Part shown: piece by piece, positions 1 through 7,860 of the stretch
Position numbering within the stretch: position 1 is the stretch's first letter
How the letters are laid out: each line of letters begins with the position of its first letter
NCBI GenBank assembly: GCA_005883295.1
Contig: VAWV01000114.1
Location: 1-10,941, forward strand
From: Actinomycetota bacterium
GTDB lineage: Bacteria; Actinomycetota; Thermoleophilia; Solirubrobacterales; Thermoleophilaceae
Length of the DNA: 10,941 nucleotides
Reading direction: 5' to 3'
Notes under the pieces: model-generated
What the model was told of the DNA's origin: nothing
The model's database searches: none
The model's input: only the letters and a program-made list of their open reading frames with translations
Made by a program: the position numbers and the translations under genes

Positions 1-1
1 C

Positions 2-421
2 AACGGCTTCCAGGTCCTGTGCGAGGCGCACCTCCTCCCCGGCGCGCTGCTCCCCAACACCGGCCTGCGCTTCCTGTTCCGCCAGGTGGAGGTCGTGGTC
101 GAGAACTCCCGCACGCCGTTCACGCGCGCGTGCGCGCGCGGGGATCTCCTGTCGATCCCGGTCAAGCACACCACCGGCCGCTACTACGCCCCCGACGAGG
201 AGCTCGACCGGATGGAGGAAGCCGGCCAGGTCGTGCTCCGCTACGCGCCCGGCGAGAACCCGAACGGATCGGTCCGCGACGTCGCCGGCATCACGAACGC
301 GGCCGGGAACGTGATGGGGCTGATGCCGCATCCGGAACACGCGGTGGATCCCCTCCGCGGGCCCACCGGCGGGGCCGCGATCTTCAGCTCGCTGGCCTCG
401 TCCGTCCCGGTCGCGGCGTGA
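2..421 (+). CDS. purQ: Phosphoribosylformylglycinamidine synthase, glutaminase subunit (3' part)
   Basis: Glutaminase subunit of FGAM synthase: it hydrolyses glutamine and passes ammonia to PurL in step 4 of de novo purine synthesis, in the cytoplasm. Only the last 139 residues are in the window. The first readable residues, NGFQVLCEA, follow the class I glutamine amidotransferase nucleophile in PurQ (G-x-C-N-G-F-Q). The nucleophile Cys codon should lie across the left edge, with only its last base (c, position 1) present. The other two triad residues are visible near the C-terminus in GLMPHPEHA (His and Glu). LLPNTGLRF and NSRTPFT are also typical of PurQ. The TGA stop (419-421) overlaps the GTG start of purL by 4 nt (GTGA), implying translational coupling of two subunits of one complex. 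purS probably lies upstream, outside the window. Identity is secure; the start is not visible. Confidence 0.95.
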   Translation, partial: NGFQVLCEAHLLPGALLPNTGLRFLFRQVEVVVENSRTPFTRACARGDLLSIPVKHTTGRYYAPDEELDRMEEAGQVVLRYAPGENPNGSVRDVAGITNAAGNVMGLMPHPEHAVDPLRGPTGGAAIFSSLASSVPVAA

Positions 422-2619
422 GCGCCGTGGCCACCACCGAGCCGAGACACCGCGCTCTCGGCCTGACCGACGCCGAGTACGCGCTGATCATCGAGAAGCT
501 CGGGCGCGAGCCCAACGAGGTGGAGCTTGCGGTCTTCTCGCTCATGTGGTCCGAGCACTGCGCGTACAAGCACTCGAAGAAGCTCCTGCACACTCTGCCC
601 ACCGAGGGCCCAGCGGTGGTGATCGGCCCCGGCGAGAACGCGGGGGCCGTCGACGTGGGGGACGGGCTGGCCGTGGCGTTCAAGGTCGAGTCCCACAACC
701 ACCCCAGCGCCGTGGAGCCGTTCCAGGGCGCGGCCACGGGGGTGGGCGGCATCCTGCGCGACGTGTTCGCGGTGGGCGCCCGGCCGATCGCGATCCTCGA
801 CTCGCTGCGGTTCGGCGAGCTCAGCTCGCGCCGCTCCGGCTACCTGCTCGACCACGCCGTCGCCGGGATCGCCCACTACGGCAACTCGGTCGGCGTCGCC
901 ACGGTCGGCGGCGAGATCTACTTCGAGGCCCCGTACGAGCACAACTGCCTGATCAACGCCATGTGTCTGGGCGTCGCTCCGCGGGACCGCCTCACCAGGA
1001 GCGCGGCCGCCGGGGTCGGCAACCGGGTCGTCCTCCTCGGTGCGCTCACCGGGCGGGACGGCATCGGCGGTGCCTCCGTGCTCGCCAGTGCGGAGCTCGG
1101 CGAGGACGAGGCCAAGCGGCCGAGCGTCCAGATCGGCGACCCGTTCGAGGAGAAGAAGCTGCTCGAGTGCTGCCTCGAGCTCCTCGAGCGCGGCCTGCTC
1201 GAGTCGCTCCAGGACCTCGGCGCGGCCGGGCTGTCGTCCTCCTCATCGGAGATGGCCTCCAAGGGCCGCGTGGGGATCGACATCGACGTGGACCGCGTTC
1301 CGCGGCGCGAGCCGGGCATGGAGCCCTTCGAGGTGATGGTCTCCGAGTCCCAGGAGCGGATGCTGTGCGTGGTCGAGCCCGATCGCCTCGACAAGGTGCT
1401 GGCGGTGTGCGCGCGCTGGGACGTCCGGGCCACGCCGATCGGCTCGGTCACCGACGCACGCCGGCTGCGCGTGTTCGCCGGCGGCTCACTGGTCGGCGAT
1501 ATGCCCGTGGAGGCGCTCGTGGACGAGTGCCCGCTGTACGACCTCGAGCCGGAGCCCCCGCACGCGCCGCTGTACCCGGCGCCGGCCCCGCAGCTAGCCG
1601 ACCACCCCACGGGGCCGGAGGCGATCCTCGCCCTGCTTCGCTCCTCCAACGTGGCCAGCAAGCGCTGGGCCTTCCAGCAGTACGACCCGCTGGTCGGCTC
1701 GCGCACGGTGCGGCGGCCGGAGGCGGCCGACGCCGCGGTGCTGGCGCTCGACTGCGACGGCGGGACCGGCGCGCTGGCGGTGTCGATCGACTGCAACGGG
1801 CGGCGGGTGGCGTGCGATCCCTACACCGGCACGGTCGAGGCCGTCCTCGAGTGCGCGCGCAACCTCGCCTGCGTCGGGGCCGAGCCACTGGGCCTCACCA
1901 ACTGCCTCAACTTCGGTAACCCCGAGAAGCCCCACATCGCCTGGCAGCTCATCGAGTCGGTGCGCGGGCTGGGCGACGCCTGCCGGGCCCTCGGCGTTCC
2001 GGTGGTTGGCGGCAACGTGTCGCTGTACAACGAGGGAACGGAGGGGCCGATCTATCCGACACCGGTGGTCGGACTCGTGGGGTGGCTGCCGGAGCCGGAG
2101 CGCGCCGCGGGCATCGGGTTCGCCAGGGAGGGTCACGTGGTCGCGCTCGTCGGTCCCTACGCGCCCCGCCTCGCGGGTTCGCAGCTGGCCAAGATGCTCG
2201 GCGAACCCCTGGAGCCGCTCGCGCCGGTCGACCTCGATGCGCAGCGGGCAGGCATCGAGCTGGTCCGGCGAGCGGTGCGGGAGGGGCTGGTCGTGTCGGC
2301 GCACGACGTCTCCGATGGGGGCCTCGCGTGCGCGCTGGCCGAGTGCTGCATGGCCGGCGAGATCGGGGCCCGCCTCGAGCTGAGCTGGAACGGCCTGGCG
2401 CCCACGCTGTTCGGCGAGGGCCCGGGCGGCGTCGTGGTCTCCGGGCCCGCCGAGGGCATCGCGAAGCTCGGCGAGATCGCCGCGGAGGTGCCGGTTCTCA
2501 GGCTCGGCGATGTCCGCGGTGACGCGCTGGTCATCGCCGCGGGCGCTGCTACGCTCTCGCTTTCGGTCCAGGATCTGAAAACCGCCCACGAGCAGGCCAT
2601 TCCGGACCTCCTGACGTGA
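418..2619 (+). CDS. purL: Phosphoribosylformylglycinamidine synthase, synthetase subunit PurL
   Basis: ATP-dependent conversion of FGAR to FGAM using ammonia supplied by PurQ. At 733 aa it has the length of the small PurL that works with separate PurQ and PurS, not the ~1300-aa fused enzyme. The N-terminal half shows MWSEHCAYKHSK (His47) and KVESHNHPSAVEPF (His93, His95), both conserved substrate/nucleotide-site motifs, then DLGAAGLSSS near residue 266. The second, duplicated half shows NCLNFGNPEKPH, VVGGNVSLYNE and SAHDVSDGGLA (His629, Asp630, Asp633), as expected for the two AIRS-like repeats of PurL. The frame is open far upstream, but that part overlaps purQ and has no homologous look. 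I therefore chose the GTG at 418, which forms GTGA with the purQ stop; GTG 427 is an alternative. Its own TGA overlaps the purF GTG in the same way. No missing motif was seen. Confidence 0.96.
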   Translation: MSAVATTEPRHRALGLTDAEYALIIEKLGREPNEVELAVFSLMWSEHCAYKHSKKLLHTLPTEGPAVVIGPGENAGAVDVGDGLAVAFKVESHNHPSAVEPFQGAATGVGGILRDVFAVGARPIAILDSLRFGELSSRRSGYLLDHAVAGIAHYGNSVGVATVGGEIYFEAPYEHNCLINAMCLGVAPRDRLTRSAAAGVGNRVVLLGALTGRDGIGGASVLASAELGEDEAKRPSVQIGDPFEEKKLLECCLELLERGLLESLQDLGAAGLSSSSSEMASKGRVGIDIDVDRVPRREPGMEPFEVMVSESQERMLCVVEPDRLDKVLAVCARWDVRATPIGSVTDARRLRVFAGGSLVGDMPVEALVDECPLYDLEPEPPHAPLYPAPAPQLADHPTGPEAILALLRSSNVASKRWAFQQYDPLVGSRTVRRPEAADAAVLALDCDGGTGALAVSIDCNGRRVACDPYTGTVEAVLECARNLACVGAEPLGLTNCLNFGNPEKPHIAWQLIESVRGLGDACRALGVPVVGGNVSLYNEGTEGPIYPTPVVGLVGWLPEPERAAGIGFAREGHVVALVGPYAPRLAGSQLAKMLGEPLEPLAPVDLDAQRAGIELVRRAVREGLVVSAHDVSDGGLACALAECCMAGEIGARLELSWNGLAPTLFGEGPGGVVVSGPAEGIAKLGEIAAEVPVLRLGDVRGDALVIAAGAATLSLSVQDLKTAHEQAIPDLLT

Positions 2620-4043
2620 CCCCTACCTTCCAGCTTCGCGAGGGCCCGCGCGATGAGTGCGGCGTCTTCGGCGTGTACGCGCCGGAGTCCGAGGTCGCCC
2701 GTCTCGCCTACTTCGCCCTCTACGCGCTACAGCATCGCGGCCAGGAGTCGGCGGGCATCGCCACTTGCGATTCGGGCGAGATCGTCGCCGTGCGCGAGCT
2801 CGGCCTCGTCTCCCAGGTCTTCGACGAGACCAAGCTGCGGGCGCTGCCCGGGACGATGGCGATCGGGCACGTGCGCTACTCGACTACGGGGTCGTCAGCG
2901 TGGCAGAACGCCCAGCCGATCCACCGCTCGGAGCGCCACAACATCGCGCTGGCGCACAACGGGAACCTGATCAACGCCGTCGAGCTGCACTCCGAGCTGC
3001 GCGAGCGCGGCGTGGGCTTCAGCTCCACCTCGGACTCCGAGATCATCGCCGCGCTGATCTCCAGGCACGAGGCGGACAGCGTGGCGGAGGCGATCGCCGA
3101 CATCATCCCGCGGCTGCAGGGCGCGTTCTCCACCGTCGTGATGAGCCCGGAGGGCGTGTTCGCGTTTCGCGACGGCGCGGGGCTCAGGCCGCTGGCCCTC
3201 GGGCAGCTCGGCGAGCGCTATTGCGTCGCGTCGGAGAGCTGCGCCTTCGACATCATCGGCGCGCGGCTCCTGCGTGAGGTCCAGCCGGGCGAGCTCGTCT
3301 GCCTCGGCGAGCGCGGGATCGAGGTGCGCCAGGCGGTCGAGTCCGAGCGGCGCGCCTTCTGCGTCTTCGAGCACATCTACTTCGCGCGCCCCGACTCGAA
3401 GCTCGAGGGCCGCCGTGCGCAGGTCTCGCGCGAGCGGATGGGCGAGATCCTCTGGCGGGAGTCCCCCGTCGAGGGGGACCTGGTGATCTCCATCCCCGAC
3501 TCGGGCAACCCGGCGGCCAACGGATTCGCCAAGGCGTCGGGGATCCCCCAGGGTGACGGCCTGATCAAGAACCGCTATGTGGCGCGCACGTTCATCCAGC
3601 CCGGGCAGGAACTGCGCAAGCACGGGCTCAGGATGAAGTTCAACCCCCTGCCGGAAGTGGTCGGCGGCAAGCGCATCGTTGTCGTCGACGACTCGATCGT
3701 CCGCGGGAACACCACCCGCCAGATCATCGGGATGCTGCGGGACGCGGGCGCGGCTGAGGTGCACCTGCGGATCTCTGCTCCTCCCATCCGCCATCCATGC
3801 CACTACGGCATCGACATGTCCACGCGGCAGGAGATGATCGCCCACGGCCGCACCGTGACAGACGTTGCACGCGAGCTCGGCGCCGACTGGCTCGCGTATC
3901 TTTCGCTCGAGGGTCTCTATGAGGCGATCGGGTCGAGCCGCGACACCCCCTGCGACGCCTGCTTCACCGGCGAGTACCCCCTCCAGCGCACCGAGGACGC
4001 GCGCGGCAAATACGCGCTGGAAGAGCTCGCGGTCGTCCGCTGA
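2616..4043 (+). CDS. purF: Amidophosphoribosyltransferase
   Basis: First committed enzyme of purine synthesis: PRPP plus glutamine gives 5-phosphoribosylamine. The N-terminal Ntn-hydrolase glutaminase domain begins DECGVFGVY, with nucleophile Cys15. A 14-residue propeptide would be removed, as in the Bacillus-type enzyme. LQHRGQESAGIA, HVRYSTTG and AHNGNL are typical glutaminase-domain motifs. The C-terminal phosphoribosyltransferase domain has the PRPP loop VVVDDSIVRGNTT (Asp358, Asp359). Four cysteines at positions matching the Fe-S ligands of the Bacillus-type enzyme are present: Cys249 (RAFCVFEH), Cys395 (RHPCHYGID) and Cys446/Cys449 (DTPCDACF). An oxygen-sensitive [4Fe-4S] cluster is therefore likely. 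That assignment is by family knowledge. Length (475 aa) is normal. The GTG start overlaps the purL stop (GTGA). The C-terminus ELAVVR ends normally, which matters for judging the following gene's start. Confidence 0.96.
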   Translation: MTPTFQLREGPRDECGVFGVYAPESEVARLAYFALYALQHRGQESAGIATCDSGEIVAVRELGLVSQVFDETKLRALPGTMAIGHVRYSTTGSSAWQNAQPIHRSERHNIALAHNGNLINAVELHSELRERGVGFSSTSDSEIIAALISRHEADSVAEAIADIIPRLQGAFSTVVMSPEGVFAFRDGAGLRPLALGQLGERYCVASESCAFDIIGARLLREVQPGELVCLGERGIEVRQAVESERRAFCVFEHIYFARPDSKLEGRRAQVSRERMGEILWRESPVEGDLVISIPDSGNPAANGFAKASGIPQGDGLIKNRYVARTFIQPGQELRKHGLRMKFNPLPEVVGGKRIVVVDDSIVRGNTTRQIIGMLRDAGAAEVHLRISAPPIRHPCHYGIDMSTRQEMIAHGRTVTDVARELGADWLAYLSLEGLYEAIGSSRDTPCDACFTGEYPLQRTEDARGKYALEELAVVR

Positions 4044-5385
4044 GGGCCCGCCCTCCTCTCACATCCCCGCCCTGATCCAGGCCGCGCGATTCGCGCTGCG
4101 CCCGCTGCGCCTGCTCGAGGGCGAGTGGAAGCGGAACGGCGACGTGTTCGCCATCCGGTTCCCGTTCTTCGGCAAGATCGTCTACGTCGCGGAGCCGTCC
4201 GCGGTGCGCGACGTGATCACCGGCGACCCGCACCGCTTTCACGCCGGTGAGGGAAACGCCGGCCCGCTCGAGCCGGTGCTCGGGCAGAACTCACTCCTCA
4301 CGCTGGACGGCGACGAGCACATGGCGCAGCGCAAGCTGCTCTTGCCGCCGTTCCACGGGGAGCGGATCCGCCGCTACGCGGACGCGATGCGCGAGGCCGC
4401 CGAGCGGGAGGTCGCCGGGTGGCCGCTTGGCCGACCGTTCCCGCTTCGGCCGGCGATGCAGCGCATCACCCTTGAGGTGATCCTGCGGACGATCTTCGGG
4501 GTGAACGATCCCGCCCGGCGAGCCCGTTTCAGCGACCTGACCACCCGGCTCGATCGGGTCAGCACACCGGTCATGTGGATCCCGGCGCTGCGACATGACC
4601 TCGGGCCACTCAGCCCCTGGCGACGCTTCCTGAAGGTGCGCGCGGAAGCGGACGAGCTGATCTACGAGGAGATCGGGCGGCGCCGGGCGGAACCCGGGTT
4701 CGAGCGGCGCGACGACGTGCTGTCGCTGCTGCTTCAGGCTCGTCACGAGGACGGCGCGCCCATGAGTGACATGGAGCTGCGCGACGAGCTGATGACACTG
4801 GTCGGCGCGGGTCACGAGACCACGGCGACGGCCCTGTGCTGGGCGTTCGAGCTGATGCTGCGGCATCCCCGGGTGGAGCGGCGGCTTCGGGAGGAGGTCG
4901 CGGACGGCGGCGGCGATGAGTACCTCGACGCGGTGATGAAGGAGACCCTGCGGTTGCGGCCCGTGGTGGTGGACGTGGTGCGCAAGCTGATGGAGGACAC
5001 CGAGATCGCCGGGCGCATGATCCCGGCAGGCACGTACGTCGTCGCGGCGATCGCGGTGGTCCACGTGCGCCCGGACGTGTACCCCGATCCGAAGGAGTTC
5101 CGGCCGGAGCGCTTCCTGGACGGTCAGGCGGAGCCGTACACCTGGATCCCGTTCGGGGGCGGCGTGCGCCGCTGCCTGGGGGCATCGTTCGCACAGCAGG
5201 AGATCAAGGTCGTGCTGCGGACGCTGCTCGAGGCGGCGCGGCTGCGACCGGCGTCTACCCGACCGGAGGCTCCGCGCGCGCGGCACGTGACGATTGTCCC
5301 GTCGCGAGGCGCGCGGGTCGTATTGGAGGAGCGTCTGCGGCCTGCTCGCGTTACAAGTTCGCACCCCTTCGCGACAACTTCGTAA
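4042..5385 (+). CDS. Cytochrome P450 (start unresolved)
   Basis: Heme-thiolate monooxygenase, substrate unknown. All signature elements are present: the I-helix oxygen-activation motif GAGHETTAT (about 4804-4824), the K-helix ExxR in KETLRLRP (Glu at 4942, Arg at 4951), FRPERF (about 5098-5115), and the heme loop PFGGGVRRCLGASFA with the axial Cys at 5173. ALIQAARFALRPLRLLE, NGDVFAIRF and LDGDEHMAQRKLLLPPFHG resemble the bacterial CYP110/CYP135/CYP138-like group (from memory). No N-terminal membrane anchor is seen. Homology-like sequence (GPPSSHIPALIQ) begins directly after the purF stop, but there is no ATG, GTG or TTG in frame there. The nearest ones are ATG 3919, deep inside purF, and GTG 4144, inside the conserved NGDVF. 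The coordinate given is the first codon not needed by purF coding, i.e. a lower bound giving about 447 aa. Possible explanations are a rare start codon (CTG 4072), a long overlap, or a lost start. Confidence 0.9.
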   Translation, partial: EGPPSSHIPALIQAARFALRPLRLLEGEWKRNGDVFAIRFPFFGKIVYVAEPSAVRDVITGDPHRFHAGEGNAGPLEPVLGQNSLLTLDGDEHMAQRKLLLPPFHGERIRRYADAMREAAEREVAGWPLGRPFPLRPAMQRITLEVILRTIFGVNDPARRARFSDLTTRLDRVSTPVMWIPALRHDLGPLSPWRRFLKVRAEADELIYEEIGRRRAEPGFERRDDVLSLLLQARHEDGAPMSDMELRDELMTLVGAGHETTATALCWAFELMLRHPRVERRLREEVADGGGDEYLDAVMKETLRLRPVVVDVVRKLMEDTEIAGRMIPAGTYVVAAIAVVHVRPDVYPDPKEFRPERFLDGQAEPYTWIPFGGGVRRCLGASFAQQEIKVVLRTLLEAARLRPASTRPEAPRARHVTIVPSRGARVVLEERLRPARVTSSHPFATTS

Positions 5386-5425
5386 CGCCCTGGCCGCACG
5401 GGGCCGGTCCCGCCGAGCCGGCATG

Positions 5426-5431
5426 TACCGT
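5426..5431 (+). promoter_or_regulatory. Possible -10 element for leaderless recQ transcript
   Basis: TACCGT fits the actinobacterial TANNNT -10 pattern and ends 6 nt before the GTG at 5438. That is the spacing expected when transcription begins at the start codon itself (leaderless mRNA). No convincing -35 box lies 16-18 nt upstream. There is also no good Shine-Dalgarno sequence before either candidate recQ start, which favours the leaderless reading. Confidence 0.35.
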
Positions 5432-5437
5432 GGCCAC

Positions 5438-7231
5438 GTGGACCTCGATCACGCCCTTCACGAGCACTTCGGCTTCCGCTCCTTCCGGCCGGGGCAGCGC
5501 GAGGCATGCGAGGCGGCGATGGCCGATCGCGACGTGCTGGTTGTGATGCCCACCGGGTCAGGGAAGTCGCTCTGCTACCAGCTCCCGGCTCTGTTGCGGG
5601 AGGACCTGACGCTGGTCGTCTCGCCGCTGGTCGCACTGATGCAGGACCAAGTGGACGCTCTACGTGCGCGTGGCGTCGGGGATCTGGTGGGGGTCGTCAA
5701 CGCGCAGCGCGACCCGGCCGACAACGGCGCCACGATCGAGGCCGCCGCCCGCGGCGAGCTGCGGCTCCTGTACGTCGCGCCGGAGCGGTTCTCGTCGCCC
5801 GGTTTCGTCGAGCGGCTGTCGAGCGTGCGGCTCGGATTGTTCGTGGTCGATGAGGCGCACTGCGTCTCGCAGTGGGGGCACGACTTCCGCCCCGACTACT
5901 TCCGGCTGGCCGACGCGGCACGTCGCCTCGGCGCGTGCGCGATCGTCGCCTCCACGGCAACTGCTACGCCGCGGGTCGCCGCCGACGTGGTGCGCCGCCT
6001 CGGGCTCCGGGACCCGCTGCCCGTGGCGACCGGGTTCGACCGCCCCAACCTCTCGTTCGCCGTGGCGCGTCCGGCGGCACACGAGAAGCAGGCGTTGCTC
6101 GTGCGGGCGCTCCAGCGCGAGGACGCGCTGCCGGCCATCGTGTACGCGGGCACGCGCGCGGGCGCGGAGGAAATGGCCGACCGGCTCACCGACGAGCTGG
6201 GCGAGCAGGCGTTGCCCTACCACGCCGGGCTGGATCGCGAGCGGCGGGCCGCGGTGCAGCGGCGGTTCCTCCGCGACGACGTCAGGCTGGTCGTCGCCAC
6301 CAATGCGTTCGGAATGGGGATCGACAAGCCCAACGTGCGAACGGTGGTGCATGCGAGCGTGCCGGCCTCCCTCGAGGCCTACTACCAGGAGGCGGGGCGG
6401 GCCGGTCGCGACGGAGCGCCGGCAAGGGCGCTCCTGCTGGCGGAGAACCGGGACAAGGCGCTGCACGTGCACTTCATCCGCCGCGACGAGCTCGGCCCTG
6501 GGCTGCCGGCGCGGCTCGCAGCGGCGTTCGAACAAGCGGCTGACGGCGGCGGCAGCCTGCCCGGGCTCTCGGAACGCCGCTACGAGCTCGAGGCCGGCGA
6601 GCTGGCGGCGTCGGTGGGCTGCTCGCTCGACCAGCTGCGGGCGCTTATCGGCCATCTCCATCGTGCTGGCGTTGCCGAGCCGGCGCCGGCGCCTCCGGAA
6701 CGGGTCGCGGGTGCGGTCGTGGGCCCGTTTTCCGGTCGCGCCGAGGCGCTGTGCCGGGCGTCGATCGCGGAGGCGGCACGGGTCAGGTGGCGGCAGTATC
6801 GGGAAGTCTGGGCCTACGTAGAGGGCGCCGGCTGCCGTCGGCGGGCGATCCTGCGCCACTTCGGTGACTCCGCGGAGCCGTCGCCGTCCGGGCCGTGTTG
6901 CGACGCCTGCGGCGCTGTCGAGCTGGTCCCGGAGCTGCCGCCGCCCGACCCGGGCTCGGTGGCCACGCTCGACGAAGCGATCCTGTCCGTGGCCCGCGCC
7001 GCGCGGCCGGCGGTCGGCCGGACCACCTGCGCCGAGATCCTGCACGGGGCCCGGACGAAGAAGATCGCCCGCAACTCCTACGACGGACTGCCGGCTTACG
7101 GCACCTCGTCGGACATGCGCCGCTCTGACATCCTGGGCCGGATCGACGAGCTGATCGAGGAGCGCAGGCTCCTCACGACAGACGGCCCGTACCCGGTGCT
7201 CCGCCCGGCGCCGGCCATCGCCGCGGCGTGA
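5438..7231 (+). CDS. recQ: RecQ-family ATP-dependent DNA helicase
   Basis: 3'-5' superfamily 2 DNA helicase for recombination and fork repair. Helicase core: FGFRSFRPGQ (motif 0), MPTGSGKSLCYQ (Walker A, Lys43), VDEAHCVSQWGHDFRPDY (DEAH Asp138-His141 plus the RecQ aromatic loop), STATATPRV (motif III), YHAGLDRERR, ATNAFGMGIDKPNV (motif V) and YYQEAGRAGRDG (motif VI, near residue 317). About 150 residues separate motif VI from the first zinc Cys, clearly more than in E. coli-type RecQ. The extra part includes a winged-helix-like stretch (RRYELEAGELAASVG). Candidate zinc ligands are Cys466, Cys487, Cys488 and Cys491. The last ~100 residues look RQC-like (ILHGARTKKIARNSYDGL) and there is no room for an HRDC domain. 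Start: GTG 5438 (VDLDHALHEHFGF, 597 aa); ATG 5423, five codons upstream, is the alternative. It follows the P450 stop by about 50 nt. Its TGA overlaps the purN GTG. Confidence 0.93.
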   Translation: MDLDHALHEHFGFRSFRPGQREACEAAMADRDVLVVMPTGSGKSLCYQLPALLREDLTLVVSPLVALMQDQVDALRARGVGDLVGVVNAQRDPADNGATIEAAARGELRLLYVAPERFSSPGFVERLSSVRLGLFVVDEAHCVSQWGHDFRPDYFRLADAARRLGACAIVASTATATPRVAADVVRRLGLRDPLPVATGFDRPNLSFAVARPAAHEKQALLVRALQREDALPAIVYAGTRAGAEEMADRLTDELGEQALPYHAGLDRERRAAVQRRFLRDDVRLVVATNAFGMGIDKPNVRTVVHASVPASLEAYYQEAGRAGRDGAPARALLLAENRDKALHVHFIRRDELGPGLPARLAAAFEQAADGGGSLPGLSERRYELEAGELAASVGCSLDQLRALIGHLHRAGVAEPAPAPPERVAGAVVGPFSGRAEALCRASIAEAARVRWRQYREVWAYVEGAGCRRRAILRHFGDSAEPSPSGPCCDACGAVELVPELPPPDPGSVATLDEAILSVARAARPAVGRTTCAEILHGARTKKIARNSYDGLPAYGTSSDMRRSDILGRIDELIEERRLLTTDGPYPVLRPAPAIAAA

Positions 7232-7860
7232 GCTTGCGAGTCGGGGTACTCGTATCGGGCGAGGGCTCGAACCTCCAGGCGCTGATCGACACTGTTCACA
7301 GCGAGGGCGTCGTCGAGATCGTGTGCGTGGGGTCGAACAATCCGGAGGCCCACGGGCTGGAGCGGGCCCGGGAGGCCGGGATCGAGCGGGGCGTCTTCGC
7401 CGCCTCTGACTACGGCTCGCGTGAGGAGCGCGACGCGGCGCTCGGGGACTGGCTTGAGCAGCACGGGGTGGAGCTGGTGGTGCTGGCGGGGTTCATGGAG
7501 CTGCTCCGCCCGCAGCTCGTGCGCCGGCTGGCCGGACGGATCATCAACATCCATCCGTCGCTCCTGCCGGCCTTTCCCGGAGTCCACCCGATCGAGGAGG
7601 CACTCGACTATGGGGTGCAGGTCATGGGGGTCACCGTGCACTTCGTGGACGAGGGCGTCGACAGCGGCCCGATCATCCTGCAGGAAGCCTTCGACCCCGT
7701 TCCGTATTCTCGTGACATCGCCGCCGTGGAGAGACGCGTCCACGAGATCGAGCACCGCCTCCTGCCCCAGGCGGTGCGGTTGGTCGCGGCAGGCCGGGTG
7801 CGGATCGACCCGGCCAATCCGCGCCGGGTGATCGTGGAGGAGGCGTCCGATGGGGACTGA
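7228..7860 (+). CDS. purN: Phosphoribosylglycinamide formyltransferase (GART)
   Basis: Transfers a formyl group from 10-formyl-tetrahydrofolate to GAR, step 3 of purine synthesis. The 210-aa length is normal for the folate-dependent PurN. The N-terminal GAR phosphate-binding loop is VSGEGSNLQAL. The catalytic residues are all present: Asn107 and His109 in INIHPSLLPAFPG, and Asp145 in VDEGVDSGPII. These correspond to Asn106, His108 and Asp144 of the E. coli enzyme. The GTG start makes a GTGA overlap with the recQ stop, so purN is probably translated by ribosomes leaving recQ. This puts a purine enzyme under the translation of a DNA helicase gene. The final A of the TGA stop (7860) is the first paired base of the near-palindrome that follows. 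Confidence 0.95.
   Translation: MSLRVGVLVSGEGSNLQALIDTVHSEGVVEIVCVGSNNPEAHGLERAREAGIERGVFAASDYGSREERDAALGDWLEQHGVELVVLAGFMELLRPQLVRRLAGRIINIHPSLLPAFPGVHPIEEALDYGVQVMGVTVHFVDEGVDSGPIILQEAFDPVPYSRDIAAVERRVHEIEHRLLPQAVRLVAAGRVRIDPANPRRVIVEEASDGD

Noticed and set aside
19..417. Upstream extension of the purL frame
   Set aside because: It lies wholly within purQ, is Arg/Gly/Pro-rich like an out-of-frame translation, and PurL homology begins after 418.
1594..2589. Long - strand frames under purL, purF, P450, recQ and purH
   Set aside because: GC-rich codon bias opens antisense frames; none has recognisable domains, and each overlaps a well-supported gene.
5294..5422. Upstream extension of recQ into the P450 gene
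   Set aside because: It overlaps the P450 C-terminus out of frame and lacks RecQ-like sequence; motif 0 lies close to GTG 5438.
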